29,946 nucleotides of DNA from JBIOHJ01 sp044448905 (GTDB lineage Bacteria > Bacteroidota > Bacteroidia > AKYH767-A > OLB10), in assembly GCA_044448905.1 (NCBI GenBank), contig JBIOHJ010000022.1, positions 1 to 29,946 on the forward strand. The letters run 5' to 3'. Made by a program: the position numbers and the translations under genes. Below the pieces are notes generated by a model. The model was not told the origin of the DNA and ran no database searches. It saw nothing but the letters and a program-made list of their open reading frames with translations. Shown piece after piece: positions 16,843-24,649 of this stretch (position 1 is the stretch's first letter; every line of letters starts with the position of its first letter).

Positions 16843-18951
16843 TTATAGTGCCGAAGCTATAATCAGCGAAACAATAGAGGTGAGCTTGATAAGAATATTC
16901 ATGGAAGGTCCCGAAGTATCTTTAAACGGATCGCCAACGGTATCGCCAACAACAGTTGCTTTGTGAGGATTGCTTCCTTTAAAAAATTCTTCTCCACCGA
17001 TGAACACGCCCTTTTCAAACATTTTTTTAGCGTTATCCCACGCGCCACCGGCATTCGATTGAAAAATTGCCATCAACACTCCTGATACAGTAATTCCTGC
17101 TAATGTTCCGCCCAACACTTCGGCTCCGAAAGAAAATCCGATAATACACGGAGCGCCTAAAGCAAGTAACCCGGGAACTATCATTTCCCTGATGGCCGCA
17201 TTGGTAGAAATCTCAACGCATTTTTTATAATCGGCTTCTACACCTTCCACACCTTCAAGCAATCCTTTTATATCGCGAAACTGCCTGCGCACTTCCAACA
17301 CCATGGCATTGGCAGCTTTTCCAACTGCTTTCATGGCAATTGACGAAAACAAAAATGGAATCATAGCTCCGACAAATAACCCTCCAAGTACCCGCGGATT
17401 TGAAATATTGATTCCCTGTAATCCTGTAATTTCCATAAACGCGGCAAACAAAGCAAGCGAGGTCAAAGCAGCCGATGCTATGGCAAATCCTTTTCCGATG
17501 GCAGCAGTGGTATTCCCGGTTGCATCCAGGATATCGGTGCGTTCGCGAACTTCTTCAGGCAGGTTGCACATTTGCGCGATACCTCCTGCATTGTCGGCAA
17601 TGGGTCCGAATGCATCAATGGCTAACTGGATTCCTGTAGTAGCCATCATGCCTGTTGCTGCCATAGCAACTCCGTACAATCCTGCCTGGTCGTATGAAAA
17701 CACAATTCCAAATACCAATATAATTACAGGAATGGCTGTTGACTGCATACCAATGCTCAAACCCGAAATAATATTTGTGGCAGCGCCCGATGACGATTGC
17801 CTTACAATGCTCATCACCGGTCTTTTTCCCATCGAACAATAATATTCGGTAATCAGGCTGATTGCTGTTCCAACTACTAATCCTATACAAACAGAAAAAA
17901 ATACATTTAGAGGGGTGAATATTTCTGTAGTGTTCTGATGATAATAAAATTCAGAAGGCAGGCAATAGTCAATCACAAAATACGAAGCGATGCCGGTTAA
18001 AATAATCGCGCCAAAGTTTCCAATGTTCAGTGCGGATTGAGGGCTGCCTTCATTGTTTTTTATTTTGACAAAATAGGTTCCTACAATTGAAAATATAATT
18101 CCCACCGCAGCAATTAATAACGGAAGCAATATTCCCGGCATCAGCAAGGTTGATTCCATGGTGGTTCCGATGGTGATGCCTAAAACCATTGTCGCAATAA
18201 TAGTGCTCACATACGAACCGAATAAATCGGCACCCATGCCGGCAACATCTCCAACATTATCGCCCACATTATCGGCAATAACGGCAGGGTTGCGCGGGTC
18301 ATCTTCCGGAATTCCCACTTCAACTTTTCCGACAAGGTCGGCTCCCACATCGGCAGCTTTGGTAAAAATACCACCACCCACACGGGCAAACAAAGCAATG
18401 CTTTCAGCGCCAAGCGAAAAGCCAGTTATAATATTCAGAATTTTAACGGACGCGGCATGATCATCACCGCCTGTTCCTAATCCAAAACTATTGCTGAGAA
18501 TAATCCACAGGCAGCCTAAACCAATAACCCCTAACCCCACCACTCCCATTCCCATGACGGACCCTCCGGCAAACGAAATTTTTAATGCCATTGGTAACGA
18601 TGTGCGCGCAGCCTGTGTAGTGCGAACATTTGTTCGGGTTGCCATTGACATGCCTATAAAACCGGCTATACCTGAAAATACCGCCCCTAAAATGAACGCC
18701 ACAACTATTAAAGGAGAGCTCGCTGCATCATTGTACGAGAGATATCCCAAAAGCAAAGAGGCAACCAAAACATAAATGCTTAATACTTTATATTCGGTTT
18801 TCAGGAATGCCAGCGCCCCTTCGTGAATATGGTCGGCAACTTTTTTCATTTTCGCATCGCCCGGATCCTGCTTCATTATCCATTTCGACTTGAAAAAGAT
18901 AAAAATCAATGCAATAAGCCCGGCAATGGGAATCCAAAATTCAATTTTCAT
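16843..18951 (-). CDS. hppA: K+-dependent membrane proton pyrophosphatase (Flavobacterium-type)
   Basis: 702 residues with about 16 membrane helices. It couples pyrophosphate hydrolysis to ion export across the inner membrane. The catalytic motif DVGADLVGKVE (201-211) is followed by DDPRNPAVIADNVGDNVGD (217-235). GNTTAAIGKG (479-488) has Ala at 483 where K+-independent enzymes carry Lys, so it should need K+. Helix 6 reads GADLFGSYVST and lacks the gating Glu of both the Na+-pump (FESY) and plant-type (FGSYAE) enzymes; instead GAESIALF puts a Glu at 183 in helix 5, the position known for the Flavobacterium johnsoniae-type H+ pumps. Proton transport is therefore the better prediction. It is a single gene with an exact -7 box upstream. 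Confidence 0.96.
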   Translation of the reverse strand: MKIEFWIPIAGLIALIFIFFKSKWIMKQDPGDAKMKKVADHIHEGALAFLKTEYKVLSIYVLVASLLLGYLSYNDAASSPLIVVAFILGAVFSGIAGFIGMSMATRTNVRTTQAARTSLPMALKISFAGGSVMGMGVVGLGVIGLGCLWIILSNSFGLGTGGDDHAASVKILNIITGFSLGAESIALFARVGGGIFTKAADVGADLVGKVEVGIPEDDPRNPAVIADNVGDNVGDVAGMGADLFGSYVSTIIATMVLGITIGTTMESTLLMPGILLPLLIAAVGIIFSIVGTYFVKIKNNEGSPQSALNIGNFGAIILTGIASYFVIDYCLPSEFYYHQNTTEIFTPLNVFFSVCIGLVVGTAISLITEYYCSMGKRPVMSIVRQSSSGAATNIISGLSIGMQSTAIPVIILVFGIVFSYDQAGLYGVAMAATGMMATTGIQLAIDAFGPIADNAGGIAQMCNLPEEVRERTDILDATGNTTAAIGKGFAIASAALTSLALFAAFMEITGLQGINISNPRVLGGLFVGAMIPFLFSSIAMKAVGKAANAMVLEVRRQFRDIKGLLEGVEGVEADYKKCVEISTNAAIREMIVPGLLALGAPCIIGFSFGAEVLGGTLAGITVSGVLMAIFQSNAGGAWDNAKKMFEKGVFIGGEEFFKGSNPHKATVVGDTVGDPFKDTSGPSMNILIKLTSIVSLIIASAL

Positions 18952-18981
18952 AAAAATTCAGTAGTTATTTTTTAAGGAGCG

Positions 18982-18989
18982 CAAAAGTA
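18982..18989 (-). promoter_or_regulatory. Bacteroidota -7 box for hppA
   Basis: The minus strand reads TACTTTTG, an exact TAnnTTTG match 30 bases before the hppA ATG at 18951. No convincing -33 element is seen. Confidence 0.5.
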
Positions 18990-19052
18990 AAATAAAAAGA
19001 TGGATTGGCATAAAATTATGCGATGCTAAAGCCATTTTGCAACCTATGTTCC

Positions 19053-19096
19053 TTCAGGGTCTCCCTTCGCAGGTTTTCGCGATGGGGACTCTGAAG
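19053..19096. repeat. REP-like hairpin, copy A (3' of the RAYT gene)
   Basis: The arms CTTCAGGGTCTCCC and GGGGACTCTGAAG pair with one bulge and one G-U pair. The core GTCTCCC...GGGGACTCTG is shared with copies B and C. It starts 11 bases beyond the transposase stop codon and is in the same orientation as copy C but opposite to copy B. Confidence 0.75.
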
Positions 19097-19107
19097 TTTT
19101 GGAGCAA

Positions 19108-19674
19108 TTACCACTCTAACAACCTGTAATCATCAATTTTATATTCACATGCTTCATCCAGTTCATAAAATACAGCGCTTGAATGTTTGTAGTTTGTAAA
19201 TTCATCAGCAAGGTTCCATTTACCCGAACAGGGATTATGATGTATGTAATCGAGCTTTTGTTCCAAAAAAAAATTTGTATAACAGGGTTTACAATCGAAT
19301 GAAGGTTCAAATATTTCATGCAATTTACCTTTTCGTTGTTCATCAAATGACACTGCTTTTTCTAATTGACGCAGCAACTCATTTTTATTCAATTGCTCTA
19401 ATCGTTTTACAATTTCATAAGCCATAAATCGCTTTCCGTTTGCAACCAGCTTATTTATTTCAGCACTGTCTTTATCAACACGAATCAAAGCATGTAAATG
19501 ATTCGGCATAATAACATACCCGTTAACCTGGTTATTAAGTTCTTTTAAAACATCAAACCATTTGTAAACCGCATCATAAAAGTCAGTAATTTCGAAAAGC
19601 CGAATCCATTTATGACAAGTGATGGTGATGTAAAAAATAATTTCTTTTTCCGTTTGAGCAGTACGGGTAGTCAT
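19108..19674 (-). CDS. REP-associated tyrosine transposase (RAYT, Y1/HUH family)
   Basis: 188 residues of the IS200-like Y1 superfamily. The HUH metal-binding motif is MPNHLHALI (H59, H61), preceded by NGYVI, and the likely catalytic tyrosine is Y86 in KRFMAYEIVKRL. The C-terminal LDYIHHNP (141-148) and NYKHSSAVFY match the RAYT-type IHNNP...SSA signature. RAYTs are single-strand endonucleases thought to mobilise REP hairpins and are not usually self-mobile. This gene is bracketed by inverted hairpins at 19053 and 19733, the classic REPtron layout, and its insertion seems to have cut the gene whose remnant lies at 19783-20091. It appears intact. Confidence 0.92.
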   Translation of the reverse strand: MTTRTAQTEKEIIFYITITCHKWIRLFEITDFYDAVYKWFDVLKELNNQVNGYVIMPNHLHALIRVDKDSAEINKLVANGKRFMAYEIVKRLEQLNKNELLRQLEKAVSFDEQRKGKLHEIFEPSFDCKPCYTNFFLEQKLDYIHHNPCSGKWNLADEFTNYKHSSAVFYELDEACEYKIDDYRLLEW

Positions 19675-19707
19675 AGTGTAATCTCAAAAATTGAAAAGTG
19701 AAATTAA

Positions 19708-20091
19708 ATGATATTCACATCTCCGAATTCCTCAGAGTCCCCGCGAAATGGCGGGAGACTCTGCGGGGACTCAAATCCTCCTGTATACGAATTGGATATT
19801 TGTGGTGTTATCAGGGCAAAAGAATTGCGAGTTAATTTACTGGGCTGTGATTTTGTTTTCGATGAAAACTATAATTTAAAATCCCTCAAAGAAGTTGAAA
19901 AATTTATTATTCTGAAAAAGCATTTGCCCGGTATTCCATCGGCTAATGAAATGCAAACATCAGATGGCGTTGAAGTTGGCAATTTATTATCAAAGCTTTT
20001 ACAAAAAGTAGAGGAATTAACGCTTTATATCATAGAGCAGGATAAAAAGATTGAAAGATTGACACAAAAAGTAGATAATTTTAATAAGTAA
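19708..20091 (+). pseudogene. Remnant of a tail-fibre-like C-terminal domain, 5' end lost to the REPtron
   Basis: The frame encodes 127 residues, but its first 24 or so are a translation of REP copy B and flanking DNA. From about 19783 it matches the standard C-terminus of large Bacteroidota surface or tail-fibre-domain proteins: YELDICGVIRAKELRVNL, then KEVEKFIILKKHLPGIPSANEM, VEVGNLLSKLLQKVEELTLYIIEQDKKI and a coiled coil. Full-length relatives are several hundred residues long with the body upstream of this domain. That body is absent and no 5' fragment is recognisable before hppA, so this is best seen as a truncated remnant. The outer-membrane barrel gene follows 23 bases after its stop. 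Confidence 0.7.
19733..19763. repeat. REP-like hairpin, copy B (5' of the RAYT gene)
   Basis: CAGAGTCCCCGC pairs with GCGGGAGACTCTG around a 6-base loop, with a one-base bulge in the right arm. It is the inverse orientation of copies A and C, so A and B form an inverted pair around the transposase. It lies inside the 5' part of the remnant reading frame 19708-20091. Confidence 0.82.
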
Positions 20092-20114
20092 ATATTTTCA
20101 GGAAATTTCTACTT

Positions 20115-20858
20115 ATGACAAGAGTTACGTTGTTTACGTGTTTAGTCTTGCTTTTGCTATTTCCATTCATGGTAATTGGCCAGGCTGACGCTTCATCCAA
20201 TTCAAAATTTTTCTTTCAATTTAATATAACCGGCAACTATTTATACAGAAAACTTTGTACGGACAGAGATTATCTGAAAAATTATTTAGCATATCTTGAA
20301 AAACATGATAAGCCCGCAGCGGGTTATGGAGTGGAATTTCTGATTGGATACCGTAAGAGCGACCGGGTCAATTTTGTTTCCGGTTTAACATTTAACCGAT
20401 TCCAATATCGAACCGAAATACTTGACACAGCCTATATATCTACTGCTTATTGGATTCCTCCATTAGGCTATACTCAAATTTTTTTAAATATATATCAATA
20501 TCGGTACGCCCATCTTTCATTGTCAATTCCTTTGATGATTGAATACAGTTTATCTGGTTCGCCAAATCCGTTTTTCCTTTCTGCGGGACTTATCCCATCC
20601 TACGTTTTTGATTATAAGAAAGTCATTACCCCTGAACTTGGTAGAGGCACCGATGATTTAAATAATGAATTAAATTTAAGTAATGGTTTTTTTGTAATTG
20701 GAAATTTAAATTTCAATGCTAAATTTAATTTAAAGTCACATCTTGATTTAATTGCTGCGCTTGGGTTTAATTATTCTTCAAATATTAAATATGGTGCGTT
20801 AAATAAAAAAATTTACTCCTTGCAATTTTCAATTGGAATCAGAAAAGAATTTTATTAA
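20115..20858 (+). CDS. Outer-membrane beta-barrel protein (PorT-like)
   Basis: 247 residues. The signal peptide is about 1-22 (hydrophobic core LVLLLLFPFMVIG, cleavage near GQA). The mature part alternates polar and aromatic residues through about eight predicted strands (FFFQFNITGNYLY, GYGVEFLIGYR, NFVSGLTFNRFQYR, HLSLSIPLMIEY, FFLSAGLIPSYVF, LDLIAALGFNYS, YSLQFSIGIRKEFY), with the usual strand-ending aromatic at the C-terminus. This is the form of the small porin/PorT-like family abundant in Bacteroidota. The cargo or role is unknown. It may have been the partner of the gene truncated just upstream. Confidence 0.82.
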   Translation: MTRVTLFTCLVLLLLFPFMVIGQADASSNSKFFFQFNITGNYLYRKLCTDRDYLKNYLAYLEKHDKPAAGYGVEFLIGYRKSDRVNFVSGLTFNRFQYRTEILDTAYISTAYWIPPLGYTQIFLNIYQYRYAHLSLSIPLMIEYSLSGSPNPFFLSAGLIPSYVFDYKKVITPELGRGTDDLNNELNLSNGFFVIGNLNFNAKFNLKSHLDLIAALGFNYSSNIKYGALNKKIYSLQFSIGIRKEFY

Positions 20859-20889
20859 CCATATGAATTAAATAGCTTTCAAACAATGA

Positions 20890-21354
20890 TTAATAACTTA
20901 CAAAGAAAAAATATATGTTGAAAAAAACTCTATATATTTTATTATGTCCAAGCAGAGTCTCCCGCCCCTTCGCGGGGACTCTGCGCGGTTTGTTGATAGC
21001 TGATATATTAATAATATTTTCAATAAACGGGCATTTTTCATCAGCCAGCCGTTCTTTTTCATCTGCACTACCATAATTGCCATGTGCAGTAACGCCATCG
21101 GCAAACCGCAAACCCCTGCCTGTATGTGGCAATCCGCGCATGGCATGTGCGGGATTATTTTTTTCATGTGTGAAATTACTGTGGGCATGTGCCAAAACAC
21201 AAACGGTATGTGCAGGTTCAGCATCGGAACGTGCGGAACCGCAAACGGAACGTGCCGGTTCAGCAACGGAATGTGTGAAACCACAAACGGAACATGCAGC
21301 CGCACGTTTGCAACACTCCTTTATATAATGCAAACGAGGCAATTCATTTTTCAT
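20890..21354 (-). CDS. Doubtful ORF read through the 21-bp repeat array and REP copy C
   Basis: An ATG-started frame of 154 residues beginning MKNELPRLHYIKECCKRAAACSVCG and continuing as degenerate heptads (FTHSVAE, PARSVCG, SARSDAE, PAHTVCV). Its last third runs through REP copy C and ends in AT-rich DNA. All frames across the array stay open because the repeat length is divisible by three and the units lack stop codons, so an open frame is weak evidence here. The plausible N-terminus and ATG leave a small chance that the array is coding on this strand. No domain is recognised. Confidence 0.3.
   Translation of the reverse strand: MKNELPRLHYIKECCKRAAACSVCGFTHSVAEPARSVCGSARSDAEPAHTVCVLAHAHSNFTHEKNNPAHAMRGLPHTGRGLRFADGVTAHGNYGSADEKERLADEKCPFIENIINISAINKPRRVPAKGRETLLGHNKIYRVFFNIYFFFVSY
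20952..20984. repeat. REP-like hairpin, copy C
   Basis: GCAGAGTCTCCCGC pairs with CGCGGGGACTCTGC around a short loop, with a one-base bulge. The arms share their AGAGTC...GACTCTG core with copies A and B. It is about 1.2 kb from the RAYT and in the same orientation as copy A, and so could be a mobilised non-autonomous copy. Confidence 0.8.
21061..21312. repeat. Tandem array of twelve 21-bp units (minisatellite)
   Basis: Units begin at 21061 and recur every 21 bases with no slippage: 21082, 21103, 21124, and so on to 21292. Most start A(T/C)GTG(C/T). The last six alternate between a GGTTCAGCAxCGGA type (21208, 21250) and an AACCxCAAACGGA type (21187, 21229, 21271), giving a 42-bp higher-order period. 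Weaker matches continue back to about 21019. Read as protein, every frame gives heptads, for example GTCGTAN/GTCRFSN on the plus strand and HVPFAVP/HVPMLNL on the minus strand. The array ends 184 bases before the Fn3-like gene. Confidence 0.85.
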
Positions 21355-21496
21355 AAAAAATTAGTGCTATGATTTTCAAATTACTATGATAAACAAAGAA
21401 ATACTTAATACAAAGTTCTTCATAAAACGAAACCTGCGGGCAAACCATGCGTAAGAATTCACAATTGCGGTTAACTCATATGTGCCGCAAGGCAAA

Positions 21497-22132
21497 ATGG
21501 TAGTACAAACATTAATTATTCCCAAGCTTGGCTTATCGCGTAAAACCGATGCAGCCTTATTGACTTACTCAGGCGAAATTTGCGGCCAGCTCACGCTGAA
21601 TGCGGCAGATTTCCCCGCCCTCAAGCCTACAGTTGCCGAAGTGGAGGCAGCACAAGTAATTTTTTCCGGTACATTGGATAAAATGGCTTTTAAAAATAAA
21701 GCCAACACCGATGCCAAAAATGATGCCCGGCTGGAACTGGAAAACCTGCATACGCTGCAGGCATACAATTGCGCTGAAATCGCAAATGGCGATGTTACGC
21801 TTTACCGTAAAAGCGGGTACGATTTGAAATCGAAAGGGGTTCCGAGCGGATTTTTGCCGGCTCCCGGAAATTTCAAAATTTCGCTGGGTTCTATGGAAGG
21901 CTCTTTGTATGCAAAATTTAAAGGTGTAAAGAACGCTTACTCGTATGAAATTTTTTACGGTAATGCCGATGTTGATCCCGATACATGGACAAAGTACAAA
22001 GTAACCACAGCGGGCAAAATTCTTTTGAACGAGCTTGGCAGCAATATCCTTACAGGTGTAAGGGTGCGTGCCATAGGCGCAAAAGGAAAAACCGGGGAGT
22101 GGACAGCCATTCTCACACTGAAGACGTACTAA
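21497..22132 (+). CDS. Fibronectin-III-like domain protein, function unknown
   Basis: 211 residues from the ATG at 21497, chosen because AAGG lies five bases upstream and family-like sequence starts at VVQTLIIPKLGLSRKTDAALL; an upstream GTG at 21482 is possible. The N-terminal half (1-110) is helical and Ala/Leu-rich. A Lys/Gly segment (about 115-128) leads to an Fn3-like fold (about 130-211) with LYAKFKGVKNAYSYEIFYG, WTKYKVTTAGK and VRVRAIGAKGKTGEWT. No signal peptide or membrane segment is seen, so it is likely cytoplasmic. Similar proteins of about 210 residues occur in Bacteroidota without a known role. It stands alone, after the repeat array and before a terminator. Confidence 0.8.
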   Translation: MVVQTLIIPKLGLSRKTDAALLTYSGEICGQLTLNAADFPALKPTVAEVEAAQVIFSGTLDKMAFKNKANTDAKNDARLELENLHTLQAYNCAEIANGDVTLYRKSGYDLKSKGVPSGFLPAPGNFKISLGSMEGSLYAKFKGVKNAYSYEIFYGNADVDPDTWTKYKVTTAGKILLNELGSNILTGVRVRAIGAKGKTGEWTAILTLKTY

Positions 22133-22153
22133 ATAAAAAAAAATACGTTTGTT

Positions 22154-22188
22154 AAGCTCTCCGTCAGTTGACAGAGAGCTTTTTTATT
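22154..22188 (+). terminator. Intrinsic terminator of the Fn3-like gene
   Basis: AAGCTCTC...GAGAGCTT forms a stem with an inner GTCA/TGAC extension and a short loop, followed by a T-rich tract (TTTTTTATTTT). It lies 22 bases after the stop codon at 22132. Confidence 0.88.
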
Positions 22189-22314
22189 TTGGTTAAAAGG
22201 CAGCAATTCCTTTTTCGCCTTTCAGTTATGTAATACTAATGTAAATTATTCATTATCAAATGCTGTAATATTATATTTTTTAATACGTTTATACTCCAAT
22301 TTAAGAGTTTTTCC

Positions 22315-22322
22315 TATACTTG
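22315..22322 (+). promoter_or_regulatory. Weak -7-like box upstream of the exbB operon
   Basis: TATACTTG differs from TAnnTTTG at one position and lies 58 bases before the ExbB start. The 190 bases between the terminator and this gene are otherwise AT-rich and featureless, so the operon promoter must lie here. Confidence 0.3.
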
Positions 22323-22380
22323 CCGTTCCAAAAAAAATCTAATTAACTAATTAACCCATTCTAAAAATCGTTATTACATT

Positions 22381-23196
22381 ATGAGCAGTCAAAACAAATC
22401 GGGCGGCAGTTCAAAGGCAATCTTTGCAGCTATCGTTATACCGGCAACGTTAGTTATTGCATTCGTGGTTTTCAAATACATATTGGGCAACCCCGAAAAC
22501 TTTATGGAAAACAATCCTGAGAATTTGCCTTTGCCGGGCAATTACCTGGGTACTATTTATAAAGGAGGGTTTATTGTGCCCATCCTCATGGCGTTGCTCA
22601 TGATAGTAATTACATTTACTATCGAGCGGTTTATTACCATTGGCGCGTCAAAAGGAAAAGGTTCGGTAGATAGCTTTGTAAATAAAATAAGACAGCTGGT
22701 TGCAAAGGGCGATATGAATGGCGCAAGCACCGAATGTGACCGTCAGCGCGGTTCAATTGCCAACGTGGTAAAAGCCGGCATTTTTATGTACAAACAAATG
22801 GAAAGCGACCAGAAGCTGGATAAAGAGCGCAAAATTTTGGCCATTCAGAAAGAACTTGAAGAAGCCACAACCCTCGAGCTACCGATGCTTTCAAAAAACC
22901 TGGTTATTATTTCAACCATCGCATCCATTGCAACATTAATGGGATTGCTCGGAACGGTTATAGGAATGATTCGCGCATTTGCGGCACTTGCACAGGCAGG
23001 TGCACCTGATGCAGTTGCGCTTTCAACCGGAATTTCCGAAGCGCTTATTAATACAGCACTTGGTATCGGCACATCAGCCATTGCAATTATCATGTACAAT
23101 TATTTTACAAATAAGATTGATACCATTACCTATGGTATTGACGAAGCCGGTTACACCATTGTGCAAACTTTTGCAGCACAGCATAAAGTAAATTAA
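22381..23196 (+). CDS. exbB: MotA/TolQ/ExbB proton channel family protein
   Basis: 271 residues. A Bacteroidota-type N-terminal extension has a first membrane helix (about 13-34), then come TM at about 62-87, TM at about 170-195 with STIASIATLMGLLGTVIGMI (the conserved channel helix), and TM at about 214-240 with EALINTALGIGTSAIAIIMYN. It forms the pentameric inner-membrane stator that uses proton flow through ExbD to energise TonB. First gene of a seven-gene plus-strand operon (two ExbD genes, TonB, a small membrane protein, PstS-like lipoprotein, TPR protein). The extra N-terminal helix is normal for this phylum. Confidence 0.94.
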   Translation: MSSQNKSGGSSKAIFAAIVIPATLVIAFVVFKYILGNPENFMENNPENLPLPGNYLGTIYKGGFIVPILMALLMIVITFTIERFITIGASKGKGSVDSFVNKIRQLVAKGDMNGASTECDRQRGSIANVVKAGIFMYKQMESDQKLDKERKILAIQKELEEATTLELPMLSKNLVIISTIASIATLMGLLGTVIGMIRAFAALAQAGAPDAVALSTGISEALINTALGIGTSAIAIIMYNYFTNKIDTITYGIDEAGYTIVQTFAAQHKVN

Positions 23197-23260
23197 TTTC
23201 AGGATTTTTTTATTTTACTATTACTCCGAACTGAATACTGGATACTGTTAACTAAACAAA

Positions 23261-23905
23261 GTGCCAAAAATTAAAATACCCAAAAAAAGCCCGGTGCTCG
23301 ACATGACACCCATGGTGGATTTGGCTTTCCTGCTGGTTACTTTTTTTATGCTCACCACCAAGTTTCGTCCTGAAGAAGCTGTATTAGTTGATACCCCTTT
23401 TTCAATTTCTGAAAAAATACTTCCCGAAAACGCAATGCTCATAACCGTTGACTCAGCAGGAAGAGTTTTCTTTAATATCGAAGGGCAATCGGTACGGAGG
23501 GAGCTGATAACTAAGTTGGGTGATAAATATAACATTGATCTGAGTGAGAAAGAAATAAAAAGATTTACCCTGTTGAGCACAGTGGGAATGCCCATGTTGA
23601 AAATGAAAGATTATTTAAGCGCGGATGAAGAAGGCAGGAAAAAATTAAATAAAGCAACAGGGGGAATTCCAATTGATTCATTAAATAATCAATTGGCGGA
23701 TTGGATAATATACGGATGGAACGCTGCCGTTCATGATAAAGATTATCAAAAAAAGAAAATGGCAGGGAAAGAGCTGCGCTTCGCGATTAAAGGTGATGGC
23801 ATGGTTGATTACACTTATATAAAACGGATTATTGAAATATTCCAGGAAAATAAAATCAACAGGTTTAATATGATTACAAACCTTGAGTCAAATCCGAATT
23901 CATGA
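23261..23905 (+). CDS. exbD: ExbD/TolR family protein, first copy
   Basis: 214 residues with a GTG start at 23261; the next residues PKIKIPKKS are the usual basic N-terminus. A single membrane helix (about 16-36) carries D20 in DMTPMVDLAFLL, the proton-carrying Asp of ExbD/TolR. The periplasmic part is longer than in classical ExbD (about 140 residues) and contains a Lys-rich insert (about 110-165). It works with ExbB as the ion channel and with TonB as the force transducer. 64 bases separate it from ExbB and 83 from the second ExbD. Confidence 0.93.
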   Translation: MPKIKIPKKSPVLDMTPMVDLAFLLVTFFMLTTKFRPEEAVLVDTPFSISEKILPENAMLITVDSAGRVFFNIEGQSVRRELITKLGDKYNIDLSEKEIKRFTLLSTVGMPMLKMKDYLSADEEGRKKLNKATGGIPIDSLNNQLADWIIYGWNAAVHDKDYQKKKMAGKELRFAIKGDGMVDYTYIKRIIEIFQENKINRFNMITNLESNPNS

Positions 23906-23988
23906 GAAACGATTATGGAATTTCAGTTATTAATCATCATTATTAAAAGAAGTAACTAATAAGGATTTAGCAATTATTCGTTGAGATA

Positions 23989-24648
23989 ATGTCAGAAGTA
24001 CAAACCAACCAGGGAGGAAACGAAAAAGGGAAGCACAAGAAAGTCCGTGCTAAAAAATCATCCACTCATATTGATATGACACCGATGGTGGATTTGGCTT
24101 TTCTTTTGCTCACTTTTTTTATGCTTACTACAACATTCAGCAAGCCGAAAACCATGGAAATTAACATGCCGGTTAAAGATCCTAATAGCAAGCCACCTGA
24201 AATTGCCAATGCTATTACAATTTTATTAAGTGAAAAAAATAAAATTTACTGGTACTACGGAGCCTTCAAGCCCGATACTACAACATTGGAAACAACTGAT
24301 TTTTCTCCTTTCGGAATCCGTAAATTGCTGCTCGAAAAAAACAAAGACATTAATGACAAAGTAAAGGAAGAGCTTAAGAAATTAGAAAGGCGCGAAATTG
24401 CCGATACTACCTATAAACGCAAGCGAATTGAAATAATGGGTGATAAAAAAGCGTTAACGGTATTAGTAAAAACAGATGATAAGGCTAAATATAAAAATGT
24501 AGTTGATATGCTGGATGAGTTGAATATAAGCAATATTGGCAAGTATGCCATCGTTGATATGATGCAGCAGGAATACGAGCTGATTCAAAAACAAAATATG
24601 CCTTTACCAGAAAATTCGACTGCACAACCGGAATCACTACCGAAATAA
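23989..24648 (+). CDS. exbD: ExbD/TolR family protein, second copy
   Basis: 219 residues. A basic N-terminal tail (about 10-27) precedes one membrane helix with D35 in DMTPMVDLAFLLLTFF, near-identical to the first copy. The periplasmic region has a charged helical insert and a C-terminal Pro/Gln tail. The stop codon is one base before the TonB start, so translation is tightly coupled. Two distinct ExbD proteins with one ExbB are usual in Bacteroidota and probably form a heterodimer in the channel (inference). Confidence 0.93.
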   Translation: MSEVQTNQGGNEKGKHKKVRAKKSSTHIDMTPMVDLAFLLLTFFMLTTTFSKPKTMEINMPVKDPNSKPPEIANAITILLSEKNKIYWYYGAFKPDTTTLETTDFSPFGIRKLLLEKNKDINDKVKEELKKLERREIADTTYKRKRIEIMGDKKALTVLVKTDDKAKYKNVVDMLDELNISNIGKYAIVDMMQQEYELIQKQNMPLPENSTAQPESLPK

Positions 24649-24649
24649 A

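Noticed and set aside
17303..17842. 179-codon plus-strand frame opposite hppA
   Set aside because: It is antisense to a well-conserved enzyme and has a low-complexity Ala/Pro/Ile composition expected of a shadow frame.
21061..21312. Possible CRISPR array
   Set aside because: The units are contiguous 21-mers with no alternation of constant repeat and unique spacer, and no cas genes lie nearby.
22845..23191. Frames of 84 and 70 codons within exbB
   Set aside because: They overlap the conserved channel helices of ExbB and have no independent signals.
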